Positions 8,465-16,345 of a stretch of 19,747 nucleotides of DNA are shown in pieces. The position numbers and the translations under genes were made by a program. The notes beneath the pieces are model-generated. The model ran no database searches. It saw only the letters and a list, made by a program, of their open reading frames with translations, and was not told where the DNA came from. Source of the stretch: Ramicandelaber brevisporus. Its lineage: Eukaryota; Kickxellomycota; Ramicandelaberales; Ramicandelaberaceae. Location: positions 1 to 19,747 of the forward strand of contig MU602727.1 of NCBI GenBank assembly GCA_025201865.1. Direction: 5' to 3'. Within the stretch, counting starts at the first letter, position 1. Each line of letters starts with the position of its first letter.

Positions 8465-9268
8465 TTAAGCCTGGGTCTTCTTGGCTGGAGCGGCCAGGAA
8501 GTCGGTGAACTCCTGGTATGGAGCGACGTTGAGGGCAGTCTCGCGCCAGAGGTCTGGGGTAAGGAACGAGTAGGTGTTGCCAATGGCGGCGAAGGTAGCC
8601 TTGACGAAGTTGCCAAGGGTACGGGTGGTACCAGAGGTGGAGGTGTAGCAATCGCGGACACCAGCGAGGGTCAGAACCTTCTTGGCAACTGGAGCAGCGA
8701 CGATGGAGGTACCGCGTGGAGCTGGGATAAGACGGCAGACGACGGAGCCAACCTTGCCGGTGGTCTTGATTGGGATGGTGTGGGCATCACCAATGGCGGA
8801 GCCCCAGTAGCCACGGCGGACTGGCAGGACCGACAGCTTGGCCAAGATAAGGGCACCGCGGATGGCGGTGGCGACTTCCTTGGCGCACTTGACACCAAGA
8901 CCGACATGGCCGTCAAAGTCACCAACGACGACGAAGGCCTTGAAGCGGGTGCGCTGACCGGCACGGGTCTGCTTCTGGACTGGGGTGATCTTCATGACCT
9001 CGTCCTTCAGCTTTGGCAGGAACTTGTCGACAATCTGGTACTCCTTGATTGGGAGCGAGAACTCGTAGATCTGCTCCATCGAGGTGACGTGACCAGCCTT
9101 GACGAGGCGGCCAAGCTTGGTCACTGGAGTCCACTCCTCCTTCTCACCATCACGGCCACGACGACCGCCTGGGCGTGGACCGCCGCGGCGTTCACCGCCA
9201 CGGCCACGGCCAAAACCGCCCTCACGACGTGGGGCACCGGATTGTGGAGCTGCTGGAGCGTCTGCCAT
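8465..9268 (-). CDS. RPS2: Cytosolic 40S ribosomal protein S2 (uS5)
   Basis: 267 residues, full length for the family. uS5 belongs to the small subunit near the mRNA entry channel and contributes to decoding accuracy. An Arg/Gly-rich N-terminus ([11 protein letters not shown] and similar, 15-40), a likely arginine-methylation region, is followed by [14 protein letters not shown], the S5 double-stranded-RNA-binding-like domain (about 88-153, with [18 protein letters not shown] and [20 protein letters not shown]), and the S5 C-terminal domain (about 172-242, with [15 protein letters not shown] and LGNFVKATF). It ends FLTPDLWRE...YQEFTDFL. The start is an ATG with a normal MADAP N-terminus. Codons are strongly G/C-ending, as expected for a highly expressed gene, which also creates a long spurious antisense frame. 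Identity is essentially certain. Confidence 0.98.
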   Translation of the reverse strand: MADAPAAPQSGAPRREGGFGRGRGGERRGGPRPGGRRGRDGEKEEWTPVTKLGRLVKAGHVTSMEQIYEFSLPIKEYQIVDKFLPKLKDEVMKITPVQKQTRAGQRTRFKAFVVVGDFDGHVGLGVKCAKEVATAIRGALILAKLSVLPVRRGYWGSAIGDAHTIPIKTTGKVGSVVCRLIPAPRGTSIVAAPVAKKVLTLAGVRDCYTSTSGTTRTLGNFVKATFAAIGNTYSFLTPDLWRETALNVAPYQEFTDFLAAPAKKTQA

Positions 9269-9730
9269 ATTCTTTTTGTCTCTGTAGTTAGTGTTGCTGT
9301 AGATCGCCTTAATCGTCGTCTAGCTGCCGTCGAGATCGGGGATGGATGCTTTTGAGATTTGTTACGCGCACTTGCGGATGAGAGAGAGTGATCCGGCCCA
9401 CTCTTTACACACACACAGCTAGATCAAGAATTTGGGCTTGCTTCTCTCTTTCTTTCTCATTCTCTTTCTCTCTCTCTCTCTCTGCTGCTGCTTCTCAAAT
9501 AATTATATAATCGGCCAGGTGCGAAAAATTCCCTCCCCAAGCAGCCTTGACTGAAAAAAATTAAATAAAATTCCATTCCACACAAAAGTAAGGAATAAAA
9601 AAAAACATTCATAAAAGAAAAAAGTTCAATAAAAGAAGAAAAAAAACACTCACATTCATTCACATACAAATAAAGAATCTACGGCTGTTTTATTCTTACT
9701 TGTATTCTTCCCGTTGTTTCCAAATGACAT
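9269..9730 (-). promoter_or_regulatory. RPS2 upstream region and NDUFB7 3' flank
   Basis: This interval between the RPS2 ATG and the NDUFB7 stop has no gene. It holds a CT microsatellite (about 9440-9482, GA on the RPS2 sense strand), a short AC run (9408-9417) and an A-rich tract (about 9555-9650) that reads T-rich on the RPS2 strand. Such pyrimidine and T tracts are common in fungal ribosomal-protein promoters. Just before the RPS2 ATG the sense strand reads CACTAACTACAG (9293 to 9282), resembling a branch point plus splice acceptor of a leader intron. Confidence 0.45.
9689..9694 (-). terminator. Poly(A) signal AATAAA for NDUFB7
   Basis: TTTATT on the plus strand reads AATAAA on the NDUFB7 strand, 37 bp past its stop codon. 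Confidence 0.55.
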
Positions 9731-10111
9731 TTAGTTGTCAGCAGAGGCAGCAGAAGCAGCAGCGGCGGCAGCATCGCGCTCCTGCTTAATCTTCTCGGCC
9801 TTCTTCATACGGCGCATGACATCATCGTACTGGCATTTTTCATAAGTGTGTCGTTCGTCATTGCAGCGCCATGGCAGGTAAAAGTTGTCCCGTCGGCAGC
9901 TGTTGAGTGGAATGAGAAGATGCGCGCAGAAATCACGGAACTGCAGTGGAATGCGGTGCTCCTGCATCTCCTTTTGAGTTGCAACCATGACTGTTGGTGG
10001 CATTATATCGCATCGAAAGGTCGGTTTGTCGATCAAGTGGGTCGGTTGATCATAGTAGAGAGTTCGTTGTCGCATCATCGTTAACGTCGATGCCAATGTC
10101 ATTATAAACAT
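9731..10111 (-). CDS. NDUFB7: NADH:ubiquinone oxidoreductase (complex I) subunit NDUFB7
   Basis: 126 residues. NDUFB7 is an accessory subunit on the intermembrane-space face of the complex I membrane arm. It shows the family's twin CX9C motifs: C62-C72 in DFCAHLLIPLNSCRRD and C83-C93 in WRCNDERHTYEKCQY, which form the two disulfides of a CHCH helical hairpin and imply import through the MIA40 relay. VATQKEMQEHRIPLQFRD just before them matches the conserved lead-in, and DVMRRMKKAEKIKQER follows. The C-terminus is a plain Ala/Ser/Asp stretch. The start could be M1 or M4; the N-terminal 35 residues are poorly conserved and resemble no clear presequence. It is divergent from TIM10, another intermembrane-space protein. 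Complex I presence implies aerobic mitochondria. Confidence 0.93.
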   Translation of the reverse strand: MFIMTLASTLTMMRQRTLYYDQPTHLIDKPTFRCDIMPPTVMVATQKEMQEHRIPLQFRDFCAHLLIPLNSCRRDNFYLPWRCNDERHTYEKCQYDDVMRRMKKAEKIKQERDAAAAAASAASADN

Positions 10112-10717
10112 TGTTTGTTTTAATCATCGTCATCGTCATTGTAATCGTAGTTGTAATCGTAGATATCGTCGTAGATAGAGAAAACAGCACATGCATATAA
10201 AAAAAAACAGCAACAGGCCCAGATGGAAACAGAAGTGATACAAAGTGATACGGAATGTCAGTATATAACCTGTCGCATTCATGTCGCTATTCATATTCAC
10301 GGTCTAAAACCGCTTCGGTTACTGTTGTCGGCTACCGTTACTGCCGTTGCTATTGCTATTGCTGCTATTGTTGCTAGCCAGTGTGCTTTTTTTCGGCTCC
10401 TCTCGCAGATCGCTGTGTACATACCTGGCTCCTCGTACTCGCCCATTGATGGATATCGTGTTCTTTTGTCTCTCTCTCTTTTGTCGCTCGTTGCTTGGCT
10501 CAAGAACCGCAAAGGTAGGTCGTGCTCGCGATGGTGTCAAAAAAAAGACTTTGAGAATTCACAGGCAAAAAAATAAACTATTTTGCAACGATCCCGCCGA
10601 CAGTACGCGTACGTCTGAAGGAAGTGGCAGCAGATCAACTCATCGCAAAAAAAAAAAAATAAGGCAAAAAAAACCAACAACAATAATAACAACAATAGAC
10701 GTCCCTTTTAGAGCAAA
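10112..10717. promoter_or_regulatory. Shared upstream region of NDUFB7 and TIM10
   Basis: A 606-bp divergent interval. TATATAA at 10261-10267 is a possible TATA element, about 150 bp upstream of the NDUFB7 ATG on that side and too far from TIM10. A degenerate ATCGTAGT/ATCGTCGT repeat lies beside NDUFB7 (about 10123-10180). Long A runs and CAACAATAATAAC sequence precede TIM10 (about 10645-10700). No gene is supported in it. Confidence 0.4.
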
Positions 10718-11068
10718 ATGAGCAGCTGGTTCGGTCTCGGTTCTTCAACTCCTTCGGCAGCTTCAGCTCCACAGGCCGGCATGCCATCCGCAGCCGCTGG
10801 TGCTGGTGGATACGGTGCATTCCAGGCTCAGCAAATGCAAGCACAGCAGCTGTTCATGGCCGAGCAGGAGATTGATATGATTGCCGATTTGCATGAACGC
10901 GTTTCTGACTCTTGCTACAAGAAGTGCATTCCAGACACTTATTACGAGGGTTCATTGACAAAGGGAGAATCAGTGTGTCTCGATCGCTGTGTTGCCAAAT
11001 TCTTTGAAACCAGCATCAAGATTGGTAAGCACATGCAGCAGCTCGCTGGCAATGCTAGCCCCCAATAA
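10718..11068 (+). CDS. TIM10: Mitochondrial intermembrane-space chaperone TIM10
   Basis: 116 residues. Small TIM proteins form hexameric TIM9-TIM10 chaperones that carry hydrophobic carrier and TIM23-type precursors across the intermembrane space to TIM22. The twin CX3C motif is complete: C66-C70 (CYKKC) and C87-C91 (CLDRC) with 16 residues between. KGESVCLDRCVAKF is diagnostic of TIM10 rather than TIM9, TIM8 or TIM13. The helices on either side (MAEQEIDMIADLHERVSDS and FETSIKIGKHMQQL) fit the fold. The N-terminus is extended by about 30 Gly/Ala/Ser/Gln-rich residues relative to typical 90-residue homologues. The start is a clean ATG after an A-rich leader. TIM22, the receiving channel, is encoded about 4 kb to the right. 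Confidence 0.96.
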   Translation: MSSWFGLGSSTPSAASAPQAGMPSAAAGAGGYGAFQAQQMQAQQLFMAEQEIDMIADLHERVSDSCYKKCIPDTYYEGSLTKGESVCLDRCVAKFFETSIKIGKHMQQLAGNASPQ

Positions 11069-11169
11069 CTTAAATAACAAACACATGTGTAATGTATCGA
11101 ATATAACTAGAAAATAGAAGGAAAATGAAAATGAAAAGGAATGAGACTGATTAGTAACACATTAATACA

Positions 11170-11175
11170 AATAAA
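11170..11175 (+). terminator. Poly(A) signal AATAAA for TIM10
   Basis: Canonical AATAAA 102 bp past the TIM10 stop codon, in the 187-bp convergent gap before the opposing RAD60-like gene. No matching AATAAA is seen for the opposing gene within this gap. Confidence 0.55.
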
Positions 11176-11255
11176 GAGATGTTTTGAAATTAACGAGAAA
11201 GGGGTTGTCGAGACTGATAACAATTAAATACTAAATATCAAATACTCAGTGTTAG

Positions 11256-13706
11256 TTAAGAGATACGAGCTGAAATCATGTCGTCATCTTCAATGTCATA
11301 GTCGGCAAGAGTTGAATCCATGTCGAGAGTTTCTCCATCAAACTCAAATGTAACTTTCGAGGTATCGGGTAAGTCTCTCTTTTTGAGCAAAGCTGCTGCA
11401 AGCTTTGAAAGCTCAGTCGTTGTTTTGACTTTAAACTTCTCCACCACTGTGTTGCTGACTCTAACTTTAAGTCGAATGGGTTCAGCCTCTTCTTCGTCAT
11501 CATCATTGTCACCATCAGCTTCTTTCTCATGATCACCGCCAAATTGAGGTTGTTGTTGTTGTTGTTGTATTTGTGGTGATTGAGGCTCAGGAATGAACTG
11601 AGCAGATTGTTGCTGATAATCATATGCATCAGCTCCCATATCAACATTGTTATTGAATGCATGTACAGTATCAATATCATAGCCAGATAGACCATCGGCT
11701 ACATAACTGACCTCATCAATTCCACCATTGCTGTAGGCAAATGACATTTGGTCCATAGTCTGAAAGCCAGCTTCAGTATCACTGTCATCATCACACAGAT
11801 TAACAACCACATCTCCTGATTGATATTGATCGCTAAGCAACTCTTGATGATAGCTTTGTTGCTGCCGTTGCTGCTGTTGTTGCCACTGCTGCTCTCGTTC
11901 TCTTTCTCGTTCTCGCTCTCTTTCTCTCTGCTGTTGTAGTTCATTTCTTCTTTGCAATTCTTGTCGTTCAACTTCTGCCAACATTTTAGCCTTTTCTTCC
12001 CTTTTATTAACCATAATTTGAGCGTAAACAGCCCTTAATGAAGCCTTGATGATGTCACCATCCAGCATTCTCTGAGTTCCAACTGTGCTTAATGGAAGCA
12101 TATTGACTTCTTTGTATCTCAAAACACAAAGGTCTATATAAATTGGGTCGAGAACATTCTTTTCAATCAACATTGCACGGATGTCTGCAAACGTTGTACG
12201 CGATGTTACCTTTAGCTCCGTAATCAGCCTCTTGGCTGCATCTGATGTACTTGCTCGATCAATAGTGTGCTCATCATCTACACTATTTATCCATGCTACT
12301 TTTAATGTCAACATATGCTCTGGAATTCCTGTTGTAGATGCTCCTGCTGCTGCTGCTGTGCTTGTTGAAGTTGACGATATTGCCGTTAACGATGGCATTG
12401 AGACTGGTGGAATATGATGCATAGCTGCAGATATTCGAGAGATTGGCTCAGGTGACAATGCTGGAGGTGAGCTTAAATTTGACAGAGACATTGTCAAGTT
12501 TGAAGGCGCACCATGGCTGACGGATTCCGCAATATTTCTCAACTCAGGATCCAAATGCGAGCCTCCGTCTCCTCCTCTTCTACCACCGCGTCTCACACCA
12601 GATAATGCCGGCCGAGGTAATGTGACAGGAGGCACTGTGGAGTAATCAACAGGTGCGTTAACTAGCGGTGGCGGTGTCAATGAGAGACTGTTATCCAATT
12701 CAATCACTGCATCTTCTTTGGCTGCTGTTGTCGTGGTTGCCTTTGTTGCCGTAGTTGCTGTAGCTGGAGGAGCTGGAGGAGCTGGGGCTGGAGTAGCCGA
12801 TGAACTGTCGGTAGCTGCTGGAGCAGCTTTGACTTTCCGGGGTCTCCCTCTCTTCTTGGGCTGTTCGGTTGTGGCTGCAGGCGCAGCTGGAGTGGTTGTA
12901 GCAGCTGAACCATTACTCAGCGTATTCGCTCCGCTCTTTGATGCGCGCTTTCTTCCTCTCTTTGCTGGTGGAGGAGGCGGAGGAGGAGGTGTTGGAGGCT
13001 TTTCATAAACCAACTGAACCGGCTGATACATGTCAATATCATCATCCGAATCCAACAATGTAATCACCTGCGTCTCTTTTCTAGGAGTCTCCGCTGACTG
13101 TTCTCTGGCTGCTCTTCTAGTCAGCACCTTTGGCTTCGGTGGAGACGGTAGAGCAGCCGCAGTCGCCTTCTCTGCCGATGACGCTGATTCAACCTGTGCT
13201 GCTGTTGCTGCTAAAGCTGCTGTTGCAGCTGATGTAAGCACTGATTCACTCGATCCAGTTGATGCTCGCAGTAATTCGACAGCTGGATCCCTTCTGACCG
13301 GAATGCTGCTGAGGTCTTCACGCGGTTTACTCTTGATGAACTGGGCGGCTTTTGTAACAATGTCTTTCCGAGAAAAGAATGAGTCTTCATCGTCATCATC
13401 ATTGCCACCATTATCAATGTTGTCTCCCACTAAAGATATCACTCCAGCTTGCTGACCAGCTAGCGGTGCATGCATTGAACCAGCACGCATTGGTGCATGT
13501 GGTGACGATGGACTCAAAGTGCTATTGGCACTGTTTGCAGTAGAGATGCGTGCAGGCTGCGGACGATTGAGAGCCGTGGCGCTGCGTGGGACTGGTCTTG
13601 CAGCCGATCCAGCAGGCCGAGGCATTACTCGGCGTTGAACCGGTCGCTGGCTGGACCGCTGAGTCGGCGAAGTAGAGGAAGAGTCGCTATCTGAATCCTC
13701 AAACAT
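11256..13706 (-). CDS. RAD60/ESC2/NIP45-family protein with SUMO-like domains
   Basis: 816 residues. RENi-family proteins (Rad60, Esc2, NIP45) carry two C-terminal SUMO-like domains, bind the SUMO E2 UBC9 or SUMO itself, and act in the nucleus in genome stability. The last 75 residues (from IRLKVRV, 744) are a clear SUMO-like domain: VVEKFKVKTTTELSKLAAAL, then FEFDGETLDMDSTLADYDIE and a DDDMISARIS end. No diglycine follows, as expected for this family. Residues from about 465 (MLTLKVAW) to about 550 look like the first SUMO-like domain. Between them lie a charged RE-repeat, Gln-rich coiled coil (about 560-615) and a linker. Four hydrophobic-acidic SIM-like motifs are visible: VISLV (89), VITLLDSDDD (214), VIELD (334) and VVVNLCDDD (633). 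An AT-hook-like KKRGRPRK lies at 284-291. The N-terminus is Ser-rich and acidic. Longer than usual for the family; which paralogue is unclear. Confidence 0.85.
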   Translation of the reverse strand: MFEDSDSDSSSTSPTQRSSQRPVQRRVMPRPAGSAARPVPRSATALNRPQPARISTANSANSTLSPSSPHAPMRAGSMHAPLAGQQAGVISLVGDNIDNGGNDDDDEDSFFSRKDIVTKAAQFIKSKPREDLSSIPVRRDPAVELLRASTGSSESVLTSAATAALAATAAQVESASSAEKATAAALPSPPKPKVLTRRAAREQSAETPRKETQVITLLDSDDDIDMYQPVQLVYEKPPTPPPPPPPPAKRGRKRASKSGANTLSNGSAATTTPAAPAATTEQPKKRGRPRKVKAAPAATDSSSATPAPAPPAPPATATTATKATTTTAAKEDAVIELDNSLSLTPPPLVNAPVDYSTVPPVTLPRPALSGVRRGGRRGGDGGSHLDPELRNIAESVSHGAPSNLTMSLSNLSSPPALSPEPISRISAAMHHIPPVSMPSLTAISSTSTSTAAAAGASTTGIPEHMLTLKVAWINSVDDEHTIDRASTSDAAKRLITELKVTSRTTFADIRAMLIEKNVLDPIYIDLCVLRYKEVNMLPLSTVGTQRMLDGDIIKASLRAVYAQIMVNKREEKAKMLAEVERQELQRRNELQQQREREREREREREQQWQQQQQRQQQSYHQELLSDQYQSGDVVVNLCDDDSDTEAGFQTMDQMSFAYSNGGIDEVSYVADGLSGYDIDTVHAFNNNVDMGADAYDYQQQSAQFIPEPQSPQIQQQQQQPQFGGDHEKEADGDNDDDEEEAEPIRLKVRVSNTVVEKFKVKTTTELSKLAAALLKKRDLPDTSKVTFEFDGETLDMDSTLADYDIEDDDMISARIS

Positions 13707-14369
13707 GTTCGCAGTATGCCCAAGCTTCCGTCCTGCTGATTGCCGTTTGTGTGTTTATTTTGCTTGTCTTTGCTTTTCTTTTTCTCTGCTTGATTTGCCC
13801 AGTTTGCAGTTTGCAGTTGGCAGTTTGTGGTTTGCCTTGATCATCTGGTCTTTTGAGAAGCTTTGTATCACCACCTAGCCTACCTGCGTGTCTGTCAGCC
13901 TGCCTGTCTGTCAGACTGCCAGTTGTCACTCATCGCCCCTCACCCACCACCAAACTGTTGCCTGCTGTTGCCGTAGTCGCGTTCAAACATACACACCGCT
14001 TCCCTGTCCAAGAGCAACCTGTGGCACCGGCAACACTGTGTTTTCTCGGTCTCTATTTATTAAGCTGCCTTGCCTGAGAAGCTCTCGACACGCTTTGACA
14101 GGGCAAGTCAGTTGATAAACACAGGGGTGGAGCCTCAAACTGTAACCACGGCCGCAGCTTCTGACGCTGCTGCTGTTGTTATTCCACCATCTACTACCGC
14201 TACTACCGCTACTACTACTACTATTACAGCCGTCACACTACCGCACACACTGAGACCATCTTCCTCCTCCTCTTCATCATCATCATCATCATATAGCTCA
14301 TCATCTGACATCCCATCCAACCTAGACACCGATATCGATCATCAATACTTACGAAGCGAACTGAGCCAC
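13707..14369. promoter_or_regulatory. Shared upstream region of the RAD60-like gene and MED21
   Basis: A 663-bp divergent interval. Its left part holds TTTGCTTTTC runs and the heptamer array at 13801-13835, then CTGCCTGTCTGTCAG repeats (about 13878-13922). Its right part (14070-14369) stays open in the MED21 frame but has no ATG; it would encode Thr/Ala- and Ser-rich sequence from ACTACTACT and TCATCATCA runs, which I read as leader sequence. Confidence 0.45.
13801..13835. repeat. TTTGCAN heptamer array, right copy
   Basis: Five tandem 7-bp units: AGTTTGC, AGTTTGC, AGTTGGC, AGTTTGT, GGTTTGC. Core and period match the array at 834-945. It sits about 95 bp upstream of the RAD60-like ATG and about 535 bp upstream of the MED21 ATG. 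Confidence 0.8.
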
Positions 14370-14849
14370 ATGGATCGAGTCACTCAACTGCAGGACGGCA
14401 TTGACCAGTATATCCAAATATTCTTTGCAGGTCTCGACTATGTGCATCGAAGCGCAGCAATGACCAGCGTCAACCCGCAATTCCCAGTCACTAAAAAGAA
14501 TTCGATATCAGCAGACTCACCAGAAGCCGTTGAGGCAAAAATTAAGGAAATTGCCAAAGACATTGCACAGCAAGCCAAGCACGTCGATGCGTTGATTAGA
14601 ACACTACCGCAGCCATCAATCGAGAATGTTGACGACAGCGCTATGGAGATTGATACCGACAAGGATGAGGGAAACTTGAACAGAGAAGCACTATTGGCGA
14701 AGATTGAAAAGAGCAAGATTAGACAGCTTCAGGATAAAGATGCAAAATGCAGAGATGATTGCAAACGACTAAGAAGAGCAATCGAATCTGCAGATGTCAC
14801 CATTGACAAACTCTCAAAAGCCATTAAATTTGTCACCGATTGTAATTGA
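14370..14849 (+). CDS. MED21: Mediator complex subunit 21 (MED21/Srb7)
   Basis: 159 residues. MED21 is an essential Mediator middle-module subunit that pairs with MED7 and links activators to RNA polymerase II. The N-terminus MDRVTQLQDGIDQYIQIFF matches the family hallmark M-D-R-hTQLQD. A variable linker follows, then the conserved helix AKDIAQQAKHVDALIRTLP (62-80), an acidic loop (86-104) and a C-terminal coiled coil (about 105-155) with many Lys/Glu/Asp heptads. Human MED21 is 144 residues. The frame is open 300 bp further upstream from a TTG, but ATG 14370 is the first ATG, sits in a good context (gccacATGg) and puts the hallmark at residue 1, so I chose it. Convergent with TIM22, 168 bp apart. 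Confidence 0.92.
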   Translation: MDRVTQLQDGIDQYIQIFFAGLDYVHRSAAMTSVNPQFPVTKKNSISADSPEAVEAKIKEIAKDIAQQAKHVDALIRTLPQPSIENVDDSAMEIDTDKDEGNLNREALLAKIEKSKIRQLQDKDAKCRDDCKRLRRAIESADVTIDKLSKAIKFVTDCN

Positions 14850-14871
14850 CTTTTCTCATACTTGTTTTTTC

Positions 14872-14904
14872 TTTTACTTTACTTTTACTTTACTTTTACT
14901 TTAC
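14872..14904 (+). repeat. TTTTACTTTAC 11-bp repeat, three copies, MED21 3' UTR
   Basis: Three exact tandem copies of TTTTACTTTAC, then TTTAC and TTTAT, in the short convergent gap between MED21 and TIM22. The following TTTATT (14910-14915) serves as AATAAA for TIM22 on the other strand. Confidence 0.9.
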
Positions 14905-14909
14905 TTTAC

Positions 14910-14915
14910 TTTATT
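14910..14915 (-). terminator. Poly(A) signal AATAAA for TIM22
   Basis: TTTATT on the plus strand reads AATAAA on the TIM22 strand, 103 bp past its stop codon. It lies inside the presumed MED21 3' UTR. Confidence 0.55.
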
Positions 14916-14940
14916 TTTTCTTCTCAAAAAAGGATGATTT

Positions 14941-14946
14941 AATAAA
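14941..14946 (+). terminator. Poly(A) signal AATAAA for MED21
   Basis: Canonical AATAAA 92 bp past the MED21 stop codon. It lies beyond the opposing TIM22 signal, so the two mRNAs should overlap. Confidence 0.55.
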
Positions 14947-15017
14947 AAGACATTTCTATAGTAATCGTAATATTATTATTGATATAAGACATTATATTGA
15001 CTAAGGGAATCGACTGT

Positions 15018-15482
15018 TTAACTAGAGTATTTGAAGTAGTAGTCAATGAGGATAGAGAATGCACCAAAACCAACGCAGCCCAATGCAGCCGCCTGCGGCC
15101 CTCCTTTCCTTGCCAACACTGCACCCGTGAAACATCCGGCACTCACACTGTTGTAAATGTCGTTCTTCGCTCTGTAGCTCTCAATCACACATTCCGATCC
15201 TGAATAAATGGCGCCGACCATTGCAAAGCCCTTGGCGTTTGACTTACTCCTCGCTGCCATATCCTTAAGGGTCTGTCTGATTTGAGCCTTCATGGGTGCA
15301 TTTGTGTCAACTGTGGCCGCAGAGTTGGTTTCGATACCAGCCAATACTAAACCGAAAAGCGCACCAAAACCGAAACCGAGAGTGCCGCTAGCAACAGTTT
15401 TGAAGGGACATGACTCGAAGATAGCCTCGGCAGCGGCCTTCTCCTTGTCCGTGGGTGCTCTGGCAAATGGACTGGCGCTCAT
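15018..15482 (-). CDS. TIM22: Mitochondrial inner-membrane carrier translocase TIM22
   Basis: 154 residues. TIM22 is the channel that inserts carrier proteins and TIM17/23-type proteins into the inner membrane. It carries a complete TIM17/22/23 domain: ESCPFKTVASGTLGFGFGALFG (first membrane helix, about 25-48), LAGIETN, the loop TLKDMAARSKSNAKGFAMVGA, the strongly conserved SECVIESYRAKNDIYN (96-111), then SVSAGCFTGAVLARKGGPQA and a last helix ending FSILIDYYF. Cys25 and Cys98 match positions conserved in TIM22, where a disulfide has been described. It is shorter than most homologues (about 180-200) because the N-terminus is brief. The frame continues upstream to a TTG through a Phe-rich stretch, but ATG 15482 is the only in-frame ATG near the domain start. 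Functionally linked to TIM10, encoded about 4 kb to the left. Confidence 0.96.
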   Translation of the reverse strand: MSASPFARAPTDKEKAAAEAIFESCPFKTVASGTLGFGFGALFGLVLAGIETNSAATVDTNAPMKAQIRQTLKDMAARSKSNAKGFAMVGAIYSGSECVIESYRAKNDIYNSVSAGCFTGAVLARKGGPQAAALGCVGFGAFSILIDYYFKYSS

Positions 15483-16345
15483 CGTTGGTTTGTAACAAAG
15501 CTGATCTCTCCTTCGACAAAAGGGATTGAAAAAAAGAAAGGAAAAGAAAAAGACAAGGTCAAAAAAATTTTTTAGGGCGACGATGGATTTGGGCAAATCC
15601 GCCTGGCCGCAGAGGAACCAAGGCGAATCGCCAATCTGTTGACTGTTTTAACAAAGAGACGGCGTAAAATTCATTGCAGTACGCCGCTTCCCCGAAGGAA
15701 GGATACAGTAACAGCAGCAATAGCCAAAACACAGTCAAACCGAACCGAACCAAGAAAAAAAACATAGCATGGCGACAGCAGAGGGGAAACAAGTGCTGAC
15801 AGCCAACGCAACCACCTTCACTTGATGACAACGACGACCAACGACAGCAAGCAAGAAGCGGGGGAGAAAGCCAACGGAAGAGGGACGAACCAAGAGGGAG
15901 GGGAACAGATGGAACTTGCCGCTGGGAAAACCCGGATGGACATTGACGCAGATACGAAGACGCAGAGGAAAGGTGGATACAATGAAAGACAAAGGTTAGA
16001 AGAAGGGAGAGGGAGAGAACGAACCAAAAAAAAAACAACGCAACAAGCTCGTCTTCGGTAATATAAGCAGCAGCTCGCTGGTACGAAGGTGAAACAACGA
16101 GTCATGTTTACGTAGTACAACAACGAGTCGAAGTGGAAGCTGTTGAGTGTTAGATACGTCACTACTACAGTCACGAGAAGTCAGTGTACTGTTATGCATC
16201 TTTCAGTCAAAACTGAAATGAACACAACAGTTGGTTGGCTCATCTCTTTCTTTTTCTTTTTTTTTTTTCTGAAACCGCTAATGCGCAAACAAAAAAAAAG
16301 ACAGCAACCACAACCAGAAACAATTCGAACGACACGACAGCCAAC
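15483..16345. promoter_or_regulatory. Shared upstream region of TIM22 and the PHD-finger gene
   Basis: An 863-bp divergent interval without a supported gene. It is A/G-rich on the plus strand (runs such as AAGAAAGGAAAAGAAAAAG at about 15534-15553, and GAAGAAGGGAGAGGGAGAG near 16000), so the minus strand shows hydrophobic-looking but spurious frames. TATAAG at about 16061 and a long T run (about 16248-16268) precede the PHD gene by roughly 285 and 80-100 bp. Confidence 0.4.

Noticed and set aside
8423-9355. Plus-strand 310-residue frame over RPS2
   Set aside because: Antisense shadow produced by the high GC3 of RPS2, which is certain on the other strand.
15483-15596. Upstream extension of TIM22 starting at TTG
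   Set aside because: No in-frame ATG; the Phe-rich sequence comes from an A-rich leader, and homology begins after ATG 15482.
15559-16199. Hydrophobic minus-strand frames resembling membrane proteins
   Set aside because: They are the complement of an A/G-rich promoter region; Phe/Leu/Ser runs come from the T/C-rich strand.
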